In this document: positions 22,035-34,170 of the stretch, one piece after another
Layout: each line of letters opens with the position of its first letter
Numbering within the stretch: position 1 is the first letter of the stretch
Origin: an uncultured beta proteobacterium
GTDB taxonomy: Bacteria > Pseudomonadota > Gammaproteobacteria > Burkholderiales > Burkholderiaceae_C
Direction of reading: 5' to 3'
Length of the DNA stretch: 38,947 bases
Assembly: GCA_903828235.1 (NCBI GenBank)
Contig: CAIKLM010000101.1
Location: 1 to 38,947 of the forward strand
The notes under the pieces: generated by a model
What the model saw: only the letters and a program-made list of their open reading frames with translations
Database searches by the model: none
Told to the model about the DNA's origin: nothing
Position numbers and translations under genes: made by a program

Positions 22035-23222
22035 GTGAGCACCCCCACCGACCCCGCCGCGGCACGGCCCCGCGTGCTGCCCGCCATCGTGCTGGCGCAG
22101 CTGGGCGGCACCTCGAGCTGGTTTGCGGTCAACGCCGTGATGCCCGACCTGCAGGCGGCGTTCGGCTGGGACGCCGCGGCGGTGGGCACGCTCACCGCCG
22201 CGCTGCAGGGCGGATTCATCGCCGGCACGCTGGTGTTCGCGCTGCTGGCGGTGGCCGACCGCTTCCCGGCGCGCGCGGTGTTCCTGCTGTGCGCGCTGCT
22301 GGCCTCGGGCACCACGCTGCTGGCCGCGGCCTTGGCGCACTCGCTGCCCGCGCTGCTGGCCTGCCGCGTGGCCACGGGCTTCTTCCTCGCCGGCATCTAC
22401 CCCGTGGGCATGAAGATCGCCGCGCAGTGGCACCCGCAGGGCCTGGGCTCGGCGCTGGGCTGGCTGGTGGGCGCGCTGGTGCTGGGCAGCGCCAGCCCGC
22501 ACGCGCTGCGTGCGCTGGCGGCGCAGGGCGCGGGCCTGCCCTGGCAGGCGGTGTTCGTGGCCGTGGCGGCCGTCACCGCGCTGGCCGGCGTGCTGCTGTG
22601 GGCCCGGGTGCCGGCCACGCCGGCCACCGCCGGCCGCGGCCCGGGCCTGCAGCTGGCCGCGCTGGCCACGCTCGTCACCGACCGCCGCGTGCGCGCCTCG
22701 GTGTTCGGCTACTTCGGCCACATGGTCGAGCTCTACACGGTGTGGGTGCTGGTGCCGGCGGTGCTGCTGACGCGGCTGCAGGGCGCGGCCGTGTCGTGGG
22801 CGGCCTTCGCCGTGCTGGGCGCGGGCGCCATCGGCTGCGTGGCGGGCGGCCAGTGGGCGCGGCGCGTGGGCAGCGCGCGCGTGGCCGCCACCATGCTGGC
22901 CGGCAGCGGGCTGTGCTGCCTGGTCGCGCCCTGGGCGCTGGGCGCGCCCGGCTGGCTGTTCGCGGCCTGGCTGCTGACCTGGGGCGTGACGGTGGCCGGC
23001 GACTCGCCGCAGTTCAGCGCGCTCACCGCCGCCAACGCCCCGCGCGACGCGGTGGGCAGCGTGCTCACGCTCACCAACAGCATCGGCTTCGCGATCAGCG
23101 CCGTGAGCATCGAGCTGTTCGTGCGGCTGGCGCAGACCGTGCCGCTGGGCCAGCTGCTGCCCTGGCTGGCGCTGGGGCCGGCGCTGGGCCTGCTGGCGCT
23201 TCGGCCGTTGCTGCGGCCGTAG
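22035..23222 (+). CDS. MFS transporter (CynX/NimT-like)
   Basis: The product is 395 residues with twelve predicted membrane segments. The opening VLPAIVLAQLGGTSSWFAVNAVMPDLQAAFGWDAAAVG, the helix-2/3 loop ALLAVADRFPARAVFL (in place of the usual GxxxDRxGRR) and ATGFFLAGIYPVGMKIAAQWHP identify a major facilitator. TFR-like detail is not enough to name the substrate; cyanate/nitroimidazole-type porters share this layout. The start is GTG 22035. It stands alone, divergent from the cNMP-binding gene and convergent with amn, with 12 bases between the two 3' ends. Confidence 0.9.
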   Translation: MSTPTDPAAARPRVLPAIVLAQLGGTSSWFAVNAVMPDLQAAFGWDAAAVGTLTAALQGGFIAGTLVFALLAVADRFPARAVFLLCALLASGTTLLAAALAHSLPALLACRVATGFFLAGIYPVGMKIAAQWHPQGLGSALGWLVGALVLGSASPHALRALAAQGAGLPWQAVFVAVAAVTALAGVLLWARVPATPATAGRGPGLQLAALATLVTDRRVRASVFGYFGHMVELYTVWVLVPAVLLTRLQGAAVSWAAFAVLGAGAIGCVAGGQWARRVGSARVAATMLAGSGLCCLVAPWALGAPGWLFAAWLLTWGVTVAGDSPQFSALTAANAPRDAVGSVLTLTNSIGFAISAVSIELFVRLAQTVPLGQLLPWLALGPALGLLALRPLLRP

Positions 23223-23234
23223 TTCAGCCTGCCG

Positions 23235-24716
23235 CTACTGGAACGCCACCTCGGCGAAGCTGCGCAGCTTGCGGCTGTGCAGGCTGCCCGGGCGCTCCTG
23301 GCGCAGCAGTTCCACCGCGCGCATGCCGATGCGCAGGTGCTGGTCCACGCGCTCGCGGTAGAAGTGGTTGGCCATGCCGGGCAGCTTGATCTCGCCGTGC
23401 AGCGGCTTGTCGCTCACGCACAGCAGCGTTCCGTACGGGACGCGGAAACGGAACCCGTTGGCGGCAATCGTGGCGCTCTCCATGTCCAGCGCCACGGCGC
23501 GGCTCTGGCTGAAGCGGCGCTCGGGGCCGCTGGCTGGCAGCAGCTCCCAGTTGCGGTTGTCGGTGGACACCACGGTGCCCGTGCGCAGCACGCGCTTGAG
23601 CTCGTAGCCGCTGAGCTGCGTGACCTCGGCCACCGCCTGCTCCAGCGCCAGCTGCACCTCGGCCAGCGCCGGCACCGGCACCCACAGCGGCAGGTCCTCG
23701 TCGAGCACGTGGTCCTCGCGCATGTAGGCGTGGGCCAGCACGTAGTCGCCGAGCTGCTGGCTGTTGCGCAGGCCCGCGCAGTGGCCCAGCATCAGCCAGG
23801 CGTGCGGGCGCAGCACGGCCACGTGGTCGGTGATGGTCTTGGCGTTGGCCGGGCCGACGCCGATGTTGACCATCGTGATGCCCGAGTGGCCGGCGCGCTT
23901 GAGGTGGTAGGCCGGCATCTGCGGCAGCCGCGGCGGCGGGGCGCCGGCCTCGTCGCCCGGCTGCGGCGGGCTGCCGGCGCGCCGCGTGAGCACATTGCCG
24001 GGCTCGACGAAGGCCTCGTAGTCGCCGGCCGGGTCGGCCATCAGCGCGTGGCCCAGGCGGATGAACTCGTCGATGTAGAACTGGTAGTTCGTGAACAGCA
24101 CGAAGTTCTGGAAGTGGTCGGGCACCGTGCCGGTGTAGTGGCGCAGCCGGTGCAGCGAGTAGTCGGTGCGCGGCGCGGTGAACAGCGACAGCGGCTCGGG
24201 CTCGCCGGCGCGGCGGTGCCAGGTGCCGTTGGCGATGCTGTCGTCCATCGCGGCCAGGTCGGGCAGGTCGAAGCGGTCGCGCATCAGCAGCCGCCGCTCG
24301 GCGCTGAGGCTGCCCTCCAGGTGGTCGTTGTCGGCCAGCGAGAAGTGCACCGGGATCGGCTGGCCGCTGGTGCCCACCTCGAGCGCGACGCCGTGGTTCT
24401 GCAGCAGCAGCCGGAACTGCTCGCGCAGGTAGCTGGCGAACAGGTCGGGTCGCGTGATCGTGGTCTCGAAGGTGCCAGGGCCGGCCACGAAGCCGTAGCT
24501 CAGGCGCGAGTCGGCGCGCGCCACCGTGTCGGTGCGCACGCGCACGAAGGGGTAGAAGGCGCGCACGGCCTGGCCGTCGTCGGTGCCGGACACGAAGCGC
24601 TGCAGCGCCGTGCGCAGGTGCTCGACGCCGTCGCGGTAGATGCGCTGCACCTGCGCCAGGGCGGCGTCGGCGTCGTCGTGGCGTGTCGGGGCAATGAAGA
24701 GCGGCAGAGAGGGCAT
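23235..24716 (-). CDS. amn: AMP nucleosidase
   Basis: This enzyme hydrolyses AMP to adenine and ribose 5-phosphate and so helps to set adenylate levels. The product is 493 residues (E. coli Amn has 484). The N-terminal regulatory domain holds FYPFVRVRTD, RLSYGFVAGPGTFETTITRPDLF and QNHGVALEVGTSGQPIPVHFSL. The C-terminal phosphorylase-like domain holds GHSGITMVNIGVGPANAKTITDHVAVLRPHAWLMLGHCAGLRNSQQLGDYVLAHAYMR in separate blocks and the nucleobase-site strand ALDMESATIAANGFRFRVPYGTLLCVSDKPLHGE. The start is ATG 24716. It lies 25 bases after the hybrid kinase on the same strand and is convergent with the MFS gene. Confidence 0.97.
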   Translation of the reverse strand: MPSLPLFIAPTRHDDADAALAQVQRIYRDGVEHLRTALQRFVSGTDDGQAVRAFYPFVRVRTDTVARADSRLSYGFVAGPGTFETTITRPDLFASYLREQFRLLLQNHGVALEVGTSGQPIPVHFSLADNDHLEGSLSAERRLLMRDRFDLPDLAAMDDSIANGTWHRRAGEPEPLSLFTAPRTDYSLHRLRHYTGTVPDHFQNFVLFTNYQFYIDEFIRLGHALMADPAGDYEAFVEPGNVLTRRAGSPPQPGDEAGAPPPRLPQMPAYHLKRAGHSGITMVNIGVGPANAKTITDHVAVLRPHAWLMLGHCAGLRNSQQLGDYVLAHAYMREDHVLDEDLPLWVPVPALAEVQLALEQAVAEVTQLSGYELKRVLRTGTVVSTDNRNWELLPASGPERRFSQSRAVALDMESATIAANGFRFRVPYGTLLCVSDKPLHGEIKLPGMANHFYRERVDQHLRIGMRAVELLRQERPGSLHSRKLRSFAEVAFQ

Positions 24717-24741
24717 GCGGGATTGTGCCCGCCCGCCGCGC

Positions 24742-27168
<2,427 letters not shown>

Positions 27169-27199
27169 CGCCCCCCGCCCCTGGCGCTGCCGGCGGCGT

Positions 27200-27811
27200 T
27201 CAGGCCGCCGCCTTCAGCAGTTCGCCGATCAGGGTGTGGCTGTCCGCGGCCCGCCCGTACAGCGGGAAGATGTTGCGGCAGTAGAAGTCGTGCTCCGTGT
27301 GCGAGCGGCCCGAGGTGCAGTCGGACACGACGGTCACGTTGTAGCCCCGCTCGTAGGCGGCGCGGCCCGTGGAATCGATGCACAGCGAGGTGACCATGCC
27401 GCAGACCAGCACGTTGCGGATGCCCCGCGACACCAGCAGGTCGTGCAGCCGCGTGTCGGCGAAGGCGTTGAAGCCGACCTTGCCTTCGACGTAGTCGATG
27501 CGGTCGCCCAGGGCCTGAAGCTCGGGGATGTTGGCGGCCCCGGGCGTGCCAGCCCGGAACGCACCCGACTGCTTGATGGTGCTGAGGATGCCGACGGGGT
27601 CGGCCATGGCGCGGTAGTCGGCCGTCAGCACGATGGGCGTGGCCACGATCGTGGCTGGCGTGCCGCGCAGCGCCTCGATCAGGGTCAGCGTGTTGCGCAG
27701 CACCTCGTCCACGCGGCCGGGCTCCTCGACCACACCCCGCAGGATGCCGTCCTTCGCGAAGTAGTCGTTCTGGTACCCGACCAGCACCAGCGCCGTCTGG
27801 TTTGCTTCCAT
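27200..27811 (-). CDS. Isochorismatase-family cysteine hydrolase
   Basis: The product is 203 residues, the usual size. The catalytic triad of the family can be read: D16 in VGYQNDYF, K111 in EGKVGFNAF and C144 in GMVTSLCID, with the cis-peptide-type GMVTS segment before it. The family hydrolyses amides or ureides (nicotinamide, N-carbamoyl compounds) or isochorismate; the substrate cannot be told here. ATG 27811 has GGGAG nine bases upstream. It precedes the hybrid kinase by 31 bases on the same strand, so the two are likely cotranscribed, which could tie the sensor to the hydrolase substrate or product. Confidence 0.92.
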   Translation of the reverse strand: MEANQTALVLVGYQNDYFAKDGILRGVVEEPGRVDEVLRNTLTLIEALRGTPATIVATPIVLTADYRAMADPVGILSTIKQSGAFRAGTPGAANIPELQALGDRIDYVEGKVGFNAFADTRLHDLLVSRGIRNVLVCGMVTSLCIDSTGRAAYERGYNVTVVSDCTSGRSHTEHDFYCRNIFPLYGRAADSHTLIGELLKAAA

Positions 27812-27860
27812 GGGCGATCGCTCCCGCCTCGACAGAGGCTGCAGGGCGTCATCGTACACA

Positions 27861-27884
27861 GGCACCCCCGAGACGGGGGGCGCC
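27861..27884 (-). terminator. Hairpin after the hslVU-reductase cluster
   Basis: On the minus strand GGCGCCCCC and GGGGGTGCC can form a nine-pair stem (one G-U) with a short loop, 48 bases after the aldo/keto reductase stop. The following bases are TGTGTACG, not a true T run. It probably ends or slows the long upstream transcript before the cysteine hydrolase gene. Confidence 0.4.
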
Positions 27885-27931
27885 GGCGGGCCGCCGGGCG
27901 TGAAGGCTTGACGCTCTCGCGGCCTGCGCCG

Positions 27932-28903
27932 TCACAGCCCGGCCGAAGCGCCGTCCAGGCGGGCGACCTGGGCCGGCGACAGCCGCAACCGGGCCGCGCC
28001 GAGCAGTTCCTGCAACTGCGCCACGCCCGTGGCGCTAGCGATGGGCGCGGTGATCCCGGGCCGCGCCATCTGCCAGGCCAGGGCCACCTGGGCCGGCGTG
28101 GCGCCGAGCTCGGCGGCCGCCTCGTCCAGCGCCGCCAGCACGCCCAGCGGCTGCGCCGCCAGGTACTTGCGCACGCCGCCGCCGCGCACGCTCTGGCTCA
28201 GGTCGGCCTCGGAGCGGTACTTGCCGGTGAGGAAGCCGCGCGCCAGGCCGAAGAAGTTGATGACGCCCAGTCCCTCGGCCCGGCACAGCGGCTCGAGCTC
28301 GTCCTCGTAGACCTTGCGCTCCACCAGGTTGTAGTGGGGCTGCAGGCACTCGTAGCGCGGCACGCCCAGCCGCGCGGCCACGGCGTTCGCCTCGGCCAGC
28401 CGCGCGGCCGTGAAGTTGCTGGCGCCGATGGCGCGCACCTTGCCCTCGGCGATGAGCTCGCCGAAGGCCGCCATCGTCTCCTCCAGCGGCGTGGCCGGGT
28501 CGTCGTCGTGGCTCTGGTAGAGGTCGATGCGGTCGGTCTGCAGCCGCGTGAGCGAGTCGTGCACGGCCTGGCGGATCCAGCGCCGGCTCAGGCCGGCCTT
28601 GCCGCTGCCCTCGTCGCCCATGGGCTTACCGACCTTGGTGGCCAGCACGATGCGGTCGCGCTTGTGGGCATTGCCCGGGGCCTTGAGCCAGCGGCCGATG
28701 ACGGACTCGCTCTCGCCGCCGGCGTGCCCCGGGGCCCAGCGCGAGTAGACGTCGGCGGTGTCGATGAGCTGGAAGCCGCCGTCGACGAAGGCGTCGAGCA
28801 CGGCGAACGAGGTCGCCTCGTCGGCCGTCCAGCCGAACACGTTGCCGCCCAGGGCCAGCGGGGCCACGCGCAGGCCGCTGCGGCCGATCTCGCGCCGCTC
28901 CAT
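27932..28903 (-). CDS. Aldo/keto reductase
   Basis: The product is 323 residues. It has the AKR barrel with catalytic D48 and Y53 (LIDTADVYS), the Lys in VLATKVGKP, and H of LYQSHDDDP. GLGVINFFGLARGFLTGKYR and the C-terminal SATGVAQLQELLGAARLRLSPAQVARLD fit the NADPH-binding half. It reduces aldehydes or ketones; the substrate is unknown. The ATG at 28903 overlaps the hslU stop (TGATG), so it is translationally coupled to hslU. That link to a protease operon is positional and need not be functional. Confidence 0.94.
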   Translation of the reverse strand: MERREIGRSGLRVAPLALGGNVFGWTADEATSFAVLDAFVDGGFQLIDTADVYSRWAPGHAGGESESVIGRWLKAPGNAHKRDRIVLATKVGKPMGDEGSGKAGLSRRWIRQAVHDSLTRLQTDRIDLYQSHDDDPATPLEETMAAFGELIAEGKVRAIGASNFTAARLAEANAVAARLGVPRYECLQPHYNLVERKVYEDELEPLCRAEGLGVINFFGLARGFLTGKYRSEADLSQSVRGGGVRKYLAAQPLGVLAALDEAAAELGATPAQVALAWQMARPGITAPIASATGVAQLQELLGAARLRLSPAQVARLDGASAGL

Positions 28904-30312
28904 CACAGGATGTACCTCGACAGGTCTTCGTTGCCGGCCAGCGCGCCCAGGCGGCGGTTCACGTCCTCGGCGTCCAGCGTCACCGTCTGCCCGGCCAGGC
29001 GCGGCGCGTCGAAGCTCACGTCGTCGAGCAGCCGCTCCATCACCGTGGCCAGCCGCCGCGCGCCGATGTTCTCGGTGCGCTCGTTGACCTCGAACGCGAT
29101 CTGCGCGATGCGCCGGATGGCCGCCGGCGTGAAGGCCAGCGTCACGCCCTCGGTGGCCAGCAGCGCGGCGTACTGCTTCACGAGGCTGGCCTGGGTGCTG
29201 GTGAGGATCGCCTCGAAGTCCTCGACGTTCAGCGAGGCCAGCTCCACGCGGATGGGCAGCCGGCCCTGCAGCTCGGGGATCAGGTCGGAGGGCCGCGCCA
29301 GGTGGAAGGCGCCGCTGGCGATGAACAGCATGTGGTCGGTCTTCACCGGCCCGTACTTCGTGCTGACCGTGGTGCCCTCCACCAGCGGCAGCAGGTCGCG
29401 CTGCACGCCCTGGCGCGAGACGTCGGCGCCGCCGTGCTCGCTGCGCGTGGCCACCTTGTCGATCTCGTCGATGAAGACGATGCCATTGCCCTCGGCATTC
29501 GCCATCGCGGCACTGCGGATCTCGTCCTCGTTGACGAGCCGGGCGGCCTCCTCGTCCACCAGCTTGGGCCAGGCCTCGCCGATCTTCATGCGGCGCTTCG
29601 TGCGCTTGCCCGCGCCCATCTGCGAGAACAGGCCCTTGAGCTGCTCGGCCATCTCGTCCATGCCGGGCAGGCCATGGCCCGAGGCGGGCCCCAGCACCTC
29701 GAGCGCCGGCCGCGCGTCGGCGACGTCGATCTCGATCTCCTTGTCGGCGAGCGTGCCCTCGCGCAGGCGCTTCCTCAGCACCTGGCGCGCTGTGTTGTCG
29801 GCCGGCGGCGGGCTGGTGTCGAAGCCGATGCTGCCCGCGCCGCGCGGTGGCGGCACCAGCGCGTCGAGGATGCGCTCCTCGGCGGCGTCCTCGGCGCGTG
29901 CGCGGTGCAGCCTCATCTGGCGCTCGCGCTCCTGGTTGACGGCCACGTCCACGAGGTCGCGCACGATGGTGTCCACGTCCTTGCCGACGTAGCCCACCTC
30001 GGTGAACTTGGTGGCCTCCACCTTGATGAAGGGGGCGTCGGCCAGCCGCGCCAGCCGGCGCGCGATCTCGGTCTTGCCCACGCCGGTGGGGCCGATCATC
30101 AGGATGTTCTTCGGCGTGATCTCGCCGCGCATGGCGCCCGGCACCTGCTGGCGGCGCCAGCGGTTGCGCAGCGCGATGGCCACCGCGCGCTTGGCCGCGG
30201 GCTGGCCGACGATGTGGCGGTCGAGCTCGGAGACGATCTCCTGCGGCGTCATGCCCAGAGGCGGACGCGCGTCCTCGGCGGGCGGCCTCACTGGACGACC
30301 CTCCGCGCTCAC
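28903..30312 (-). CDS. hslU: ATP-dependent protease ATPase subunit HslU
   Basis: HslU is the AAA+ unfoldase that feeds substrates to HslV. The core is intact: [17 protein letters not shown], Walker [10 protein letters not shown], the pore loop [13 protein letters not shown], the I domain (about 130-270), Walker [10 protein letters not shown], sensor RLPIRVEL and the C-terminal EDLSRYIL that inserts into HslV. From GTG 30312 the protein is 469 residues; from the second GTG (30291) 462, and from ATG 30252 449, which is closest to the family length. The two GTGs are copies in a 21-bp tandem repeat, each with GGAGGG seven bases upstream, so an N-terminal extension is likely. The gene follows hslV by 58 bases. 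Confidence 0.97.
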   Translation of the reverse strand: MSAEGRPVRPPAEDARPPLGMTPQEIVSELDRHIVGQPAAKRAVAIALRNRWRRQQVPGAMRGEITPKNILMIGPTGVGKTEIARRLARLADAPFIKVEATKFTEVGYVGKDVDTIVRDLVDVAVNQERERQMRLHRARAEDAAEERILDALVPPPRGAGSIGFDTSPPPADNTARQVLRKRLREGTLADKEIEIDVADARPALEVLGPASGHGLPGMDEMAEQLKGLFSQMGAGKRTKRRMKIGEAWPKLVDEEAARLVNEDEIRSAAMANAEGNGIVFIDEIDKVATRSEHGGADVSRQGVQRDLLPLVEGTTVSTKYGPVKTDHMLFIASGAFHLARPSDLIPELQGRLPIRVELASLNVEDFEAILTSTQASLVKQYAALLATEGVTLAFTPAAIRRIAQIAFEVNERTENIGARRLATVMERLLDDVSFDAPRLAGQTVTLDAEDVNRRLGALAGNEDLSRYIL

Positions 30313-30330
30313 TGGACTACCCTCCGCGCT
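30289..30330 (-). repeat. 21-bp tandem repeat holding duplicate hslU start sites
   Basis: 30289-30309 and 30310-30330 are 21-bp copies that differ at one base. On the minus strand each reads AGCGCGGAGGGTNGTCCAGTG: a GGAGGG Shine-Dalgarno, seven bases and a GTG. As 21 is a multiple of three both GTGs lie in frame with hslU. Confidence 0.9.
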
Positions 30331-30370
30331 GTGCGCTCCGGGATGAGCGCTTGGGAGCGGCCCGGCGCGC

Positions 30371-30916
30371 TCATGCGCCGTCCCCCAGGGTCTCGATGGT
30401 GTGGTTCTGGTTGGTGTAGATGCACAGGTCGCCTGCGATGGTGAGCGCCTGCTTGACCACGGCCGAGGGCGGCAGCGCGGTGTGCTCCACCAGGGCCCGC
30501 GCCGCCGCCTGCGCGTAGGCGCCGCCGGAGCCGATGGCCACGATGCCCAGCTCGGGCTCGAGCACGTCGCCGTTGCCGGTGATGATGAAGCTGCCGGTGC
30601 GGTCGGCCACGGCGAGCATGGCCTCCAGGCGGCGCAGCACGCGGTCGGTGCGCCAGTCCTTGGTCAGCTCGATGGCGGCGCGCTGCAGCTGGCCCTGGTG
30701 CTTCTCGAGCTTGGCCTCGAAGCGCTCGAAGAGGGTGAAGGCGTCGGCCGTGGCGCCGGCGAAGCCGGCCAGCACCTGCTCCTTGTAGAGCTTGCGCACC
30801 TTGCGCGCGCTGGCCTTGACGACGATGTTGCCCAGCGTGACCTGGCCATCGCCGCCAAGGGCGACGAGCGGGCCGCGGCGCACGCTGAGGATGGTGGTGC
30901 CGTGAAAAGAGTCCAT
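30371..30916 (-). CDS. hslV: ATP-dependent protease subunit HslV
   Basis: HslV is the proteasome-like peptidase of the HslUV complex. The product is 181 residues; after removal of MDSFHG the active-site Thr of TTILSVRRG (T7) becomes the N-terminus, as in betaproteobacterial Hsl[24 protein letters not shown] and the [14 protein letters not shown] segment are family features. ATG 30916 is chosen for that processing site. It lies 25 bases after the STAS-domain gene and upstream of hslU, in one transcription unit. Confidence 0.97.
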   Translation of the reverse strand: MDSFHGTTILSVRRGPLVALGGDGQVTLGNIVVKASARKVRKLYKEQVLAGFAGATADAFTLFERFEAKLEKHQGQLQRAAIELTKDWRTDRVLRRLEAMLAVADRTGSFIITGNGDVLEPELGIVAIGSGGAYAQAAARALVEHTALPPSAVVKQALTIAGDLCIYTNQNHTIETLGDGA

Positions 30917-30941
30917 GACCGGCAGGATAGCCGGCCGCGCA

Positions 30942-32915
30942 TCACACCTTGCGGACCTGGACCTTCGCGTGCTCGTTGATGCCCATCGCGCCGAAGAACA
31001 GCGCCAGCAGCCGGTGGGCGTCGACGAACTGCACCGCGCGCGACTCGCCGCGCCGTGCCAGCACCCAGTTGAGCAGGTCACCCGCGGCGATGAAGTCCAC
31101 TCGGATCAGGCGTGCGCACGACACGCTGACGACCGGCGCCTCGCCGACCTCGGACTGCAGCTTCGACATGGTGGCGCTGATGTCGCCGATGAGCTGCCCC
31201 GAGAGCTCGACATGCGCCATCTCGACGCCGCTGCCGGCGGCGTCGTCTGCCAGGCTGCTTTCGTAGAAGCTGGTGGAGACGTCGGAGACGATCGACATCG
31301 GCGGGTTGCGCGTGCTGGTGGCGTTGCCGCCGATGTGCACCGTGCAGCGCGTGGGCTCCCACGACGGCGGGCTCACCTCGTAGGTGACGCAGTAGTCGAT
31401 GGCCGCCTCGTCGAACTGGTCGGCGCGGTTGGCCAGGCGCAGGGCGTCCAGGCGCGTCAGCCAGAAGGCCGGGTCGGCGTCGCGCACGCCGGTGGGGGCC
31501 GACTCGGCCAGCACCTGGAACAGGCGGTCGCCGCCGAGCCAGCGCATCTCGAGCTGCTGGCCCGACCACAGGCGGAACAGCGTCGACAGCTGCATCGCCG
31601 CCTCGGGGTCGATGCTGCGCAGCGAGCTCCAGTCGAGCACCCAGGGCAGTGGCATCTGCAGCGTTTGCGAGCGCAGCCGCGCCACGGCCTCGATGTCCAG
31701 CACATCGGGGCAGACCCAGCCGACGTGGCCGCCGAGAAGGCTGTCGGCGCCGGCCGAGCGCGGCACCAGCGGCTCGTCGGACAGCTTGTCGGCCACCAGC
31801 TTGGGCAGGCTGTACCACTGCGGCGCGCTCCAGCCGAACTGCTGCGCGTAGTCGAGCGCCAGCGTCTCGAAGCGCTGCTGCTGGCCGGTGGCGCGGTACA
31901 GGTCGAACAGCACCAGCCAGGTCTCGGCGTGCTGCGATCGCGAGCCGTTGGCGCCGGTCAGGCGCTGCAGGGCCTCTTCGCACTGGCCGAAGTCGGCGTT
32001 GGCGAAGGCGATCACGGCCTCGTCGAGCTCGGGGTCGTGCATGACCTCGCTGACCTCGACGGCGAAGGGGCTGGAGAAGTCGGTGGCCGGCCCGCCCGGC
32101 GCCATCGGGTCCGGCGGCGTGGGCGGCTCCTGCACCACGCGCTCGGCGCGCGCGGTCGTCTGGGCCGGCGTGGGCGGCGTGTCGAAGCTCACGGTCGACA
32201 GCGGCGCCAGCGGCGGCAGGCCCGAAACCATCTGAACCGGGGCCGGCGCGGTGGCCGGGGGCAGGTGGATGTCGGGCACCTGGTTGGCCGACAGCAGCAC
32301 GGGCGGCGGCTGCAGCTGGGGCTGCGGCTCGCGGGCAATGGGGGCGGGCACCGGCGTGCGGGCCTCGGCGCCTGCCGAGCGTGCCGGGCGTGGCGGCGGC
32401 CGGTCGAAATCCAGCGGGGGCGTGGGCGCAGCCGGCTGCGAGGCCGTCGTCCAGGGCGCGGGCGGCGGGAAGGCGCTGGCGCGGTTGCTCGCTTCGGTGG
32501 CGATGCGGCGCGGCGGAGCCGGGGGCGCCGGCAGCGCCGCCGGCGGCGAGAAACCGCCCTCGCCGACCATCTGCTGCTCGATCTCGTCGATCTTGGCCTT
32601 GACGCCGTCGGGGCGCGCGGTGGCCGCCTCGGAGCGGCCCTCGGAGTCGTCCAGGCGCGACGAGGAACCGATGGCGGCCAGCTGCTCGGGCGACAGGCCC
32701 TCGCGGCGCACCTTGCGCAGCATGTCGAACTCGCGCTTGCGCACGAAGTCGTTGCGCCGCTTGCGCTCGATCATGGCCTTGAGCTCGCTCTTCTCGAGCT
32801 CGAGCTCCTTGGTCTCTTCCTGGCGCGAGTTGAGGTCGGCCCAATCCGTGGCGGGGTTCGCGACGAACCTCACCACCTTGCGGAAGAAGCTCTCGTTCCT
32901 CTCTTGCTCGGCCAT
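30942..32915 (-). CDS. STAS-domain protein with Pro-rich linker
   Basis: The product is 657 residues. The N-terminal 130 residues are helical and charged ([31 protein letters not shown]). Residues 120-265 are a Pro/Ala-rich linker. The 270-400 region looks like a TPR-type helical repeat ([49 protein letters not shown]), and STAS-like modules fill the rest, the last ending [27 protein letters not shown] domains act in protein-protein switches. A gene of this kind between dksA and hslV is common in Burkholderiales, but the function is unknown to me. It is 25 bases from hslV and 64 from dksA, so it belongs to the same string. Confidence 0.85.
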   Translation of the reverse strand: MAEQERNESFFRKVVRFVANPATDWADLNSRQEETKELELEKSELKAMIERKRRNDFVRKREFDMLRKVRREGLSPEQLAAIGSSSRLDDSEGRSEAATARPDGVKAKIDEIEQQMVGEGGFSPPAALPAPPAPPRRIATEASNRASAFPPPAPWTTASQPAAPTPPLDFDRPPPRPARSAGAEARTPVPAPIAREPQPQLQPPPVLLSANQVPDIHLPPATAPAPVQMVSGLPPLAPLSTVSFDTPPTPAQTTARAERVVQEPPTPPDPMAPGGPATDFSSPFAVEVSEVMHDPELDEAVIAFANADFGQCEEALQRLTGANGSRSQHAETWLVLFDLYRATGQQQRFETLALDYAQQFGWSAPQWYSLPKLVADKLSDEPLVPRSAGADSLLGGHVGWVCPDVLDIEAVARLRSQTLQMPLPWVLDWSSLRSIDPEAAMQLSTLFRLWSGQQLEMRWLGGDRLFQVLAESAPTGVRDADPAFWLTRLDALRLANRADQFDEAAIDYCVTYEVSPPSWEPTRCTVHIGGNATSTRNPPMSIVSDVSTSFYESSLADDAAGSGVEMAHVELSGQLIGDISATMSKLQSEVGEAPVVSVSCARLIRVDFIAAGDLLNWVLARRGESRAVQFVDAHRLLALFFGAMGINEHAKVQVRKV

Positions 32916-32979
32916 GGCGGGGCGATACTACCCCGGGGTGGGCCCTGACCGGTTGTGAATGATGCCCTCTAAATTGGCG

Positions 32980-33984
32980 TCAGTCCCCAAACATGCGCTG
33001 TTTCATTTCGCGGCGCTGCTGCGCCTCCAGCGACAGCGTGGCCGTCGGGCGGGCCATCAGGCGCTGCAGCCCGATGGGTTCGCCCGTCTCGTCGCAGTAG
33101 CCGTAGTCGCCGTTGTCCAGCCGGGCCAGCGCCTGGGCGATCTTCTTCAGCAGCTTGCGCTCGCGGTCGCGGGTGCGCAGCTCCAGGGCGTGCTCTTCCT
33201 CGATCGTGGCGCGGTCCACGGGGTCGGGGACGATGGAGGTGTCCTCGCGCAGGTGCTCGGTGGTCTCCCCGGCGCTGGACAGCAGGTCGGCCTTCTGCTG
33301 CTCCAGGCGGGCGCGGAAGAAGTCCAGCTGCTTGTCGTTCATGTACTCCGACTCCGGCATGGCCAGCAGCTCGGCGTCGGTCAGTTCACGCCCGGCCTTG
33401 GTCTTCCAGGCGTTGACGAGCTTGGGATCCTTGGGGGCAGCTTTGGGCATCTCGGCCGTGTCGGGCATCTGTCGGTAGGAAGTCGTGGCGGCTGGCCCGA
33501 AGCGCTCGGCAAAGCCGTGCCGGGCGCCGGGAACCGGCGAGTCGGCGGGTGGAATGTCCTTCGCCCCCAGCGGCGCCGCCGCCTTGGCCGACCGTCCTGC
33601 CGGCTTGGCCGGCGCCTTGGCAGGGGGGGCGGGCGGGGTGGGCGCCGGGGCCGGCGCGGCCGCAGCCGCCTTCGCGTCGGGCTTCACGGCAGGCTTGTCG
33701 GCGGCCTGGGCAGGCGCTTTGGCGGCGGGTTTCTCGGGGGTCTTCTCGGGCGCCTTGGCGGCGGGCTTGGCCGGTGCCTTCGGTGCAGCAGCCTTGGGGG
33801 CTGCCGCCTTCGGGGCCGCCGGGCTGGCGGCCTTCGCCGGCGCCGCCGCCTTGGCGGCCGGCTTCACGGCAGGCTTCACGGCAGGCTGGGGGGTCGGCTT
33901 GGTGGCCGTGGCGCTCTTTGCGGGTGCCTTGGCAGCGGGCTTGGTCTTGCTGGCGGCCGCTGCCTTGGCCGGTGGCTTGCTCAC
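32980..33984 (-). CDS. dksA: RNA polymerase-binding factor DksA with histone-H1-like tail
   Basis: DksA binds the RNA polymerase secondary channel and with ppGpp controls rRNA and amino-acid promoters. The core is residues 201-334: coiled-coil tip DPVDRA (D254, D257, A259 match the essential E. coli residues) and the degenerate zinc-finger YGYCDETGEPIGLQRLMARPTATLSLEAQ, with a single Cys (C297) where E. coli has four. Residues 1-145 are almost only Lys, Ala and Pro in KPAAK/APKAA repeats, like bacterial H1-type proteins; E. coli DksA is 151 residues. GTG 33984 is supported by GGAGGAGG. A TACAAT at 34078-34083 may be the -10. The gene lies 186 bases after the COG0523 gene. Confidence 0.95.
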   Translation of the reverse strand: MSKPPAKAAAASKTKPAAKAPAKSATATKPTPQPAVKPAVKPAAKAAAPAKAASPAAPKAAAPKAAAPKAPAKPAAKAPEKTPEKPAAKAPAQAADKPAVKPDAKAAAAAPAPAPTPPAPPAKAPAKPAGRSAKAAAPLGAKDIPPADSPVPGARHGFAERFGPAATTSYRQMPDTAEMPKAAPKDPKLVNAWKTKAGRELTDAELLAMPESEYMNDKQLDFFRARLEQQKADLLSSAGETTEHLREDTSIVPDPVDRATIEEEHALELRTRDRERKLLKKIAQALARLDNGDYGYCDETGEPIGLQRLMARPTATLSLEAQQRREMKQRMFGD

Positions 33985-34077
33985 GGGGACCTCCTCCCCT
34001 TTCGGGTACGTCCTGGATCGCTGGTTCCGGCCGCGGCGCCCCTGGGCCGCCACGGCCACCCCCTTCAGGGCGCGCGG

Positions 34078-34083
34078 ATTGTA
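34078..34083 (-). promoter_or_regulatory. Candidate -10 element of dksA
   Basis: TACAAT on the minus strand, 94 bases before the dksA GTG, is the best -10 match in the 186-base gap between the COG0523 gene and dksA. No good -35 is seen at 17 bases. It would give dksA its own transcript with a leader of about 85 bases. Confidence 0.4.
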
Positions 34084-34170
34084 GCCACGCGTTGCTGGGG
34101 GTTTTGGCCGGGGCCGGGCCGGGTCTCGGCAACCTTTCGCACGCCCGGTCGGACTGGGGTGCCCGGCCCT

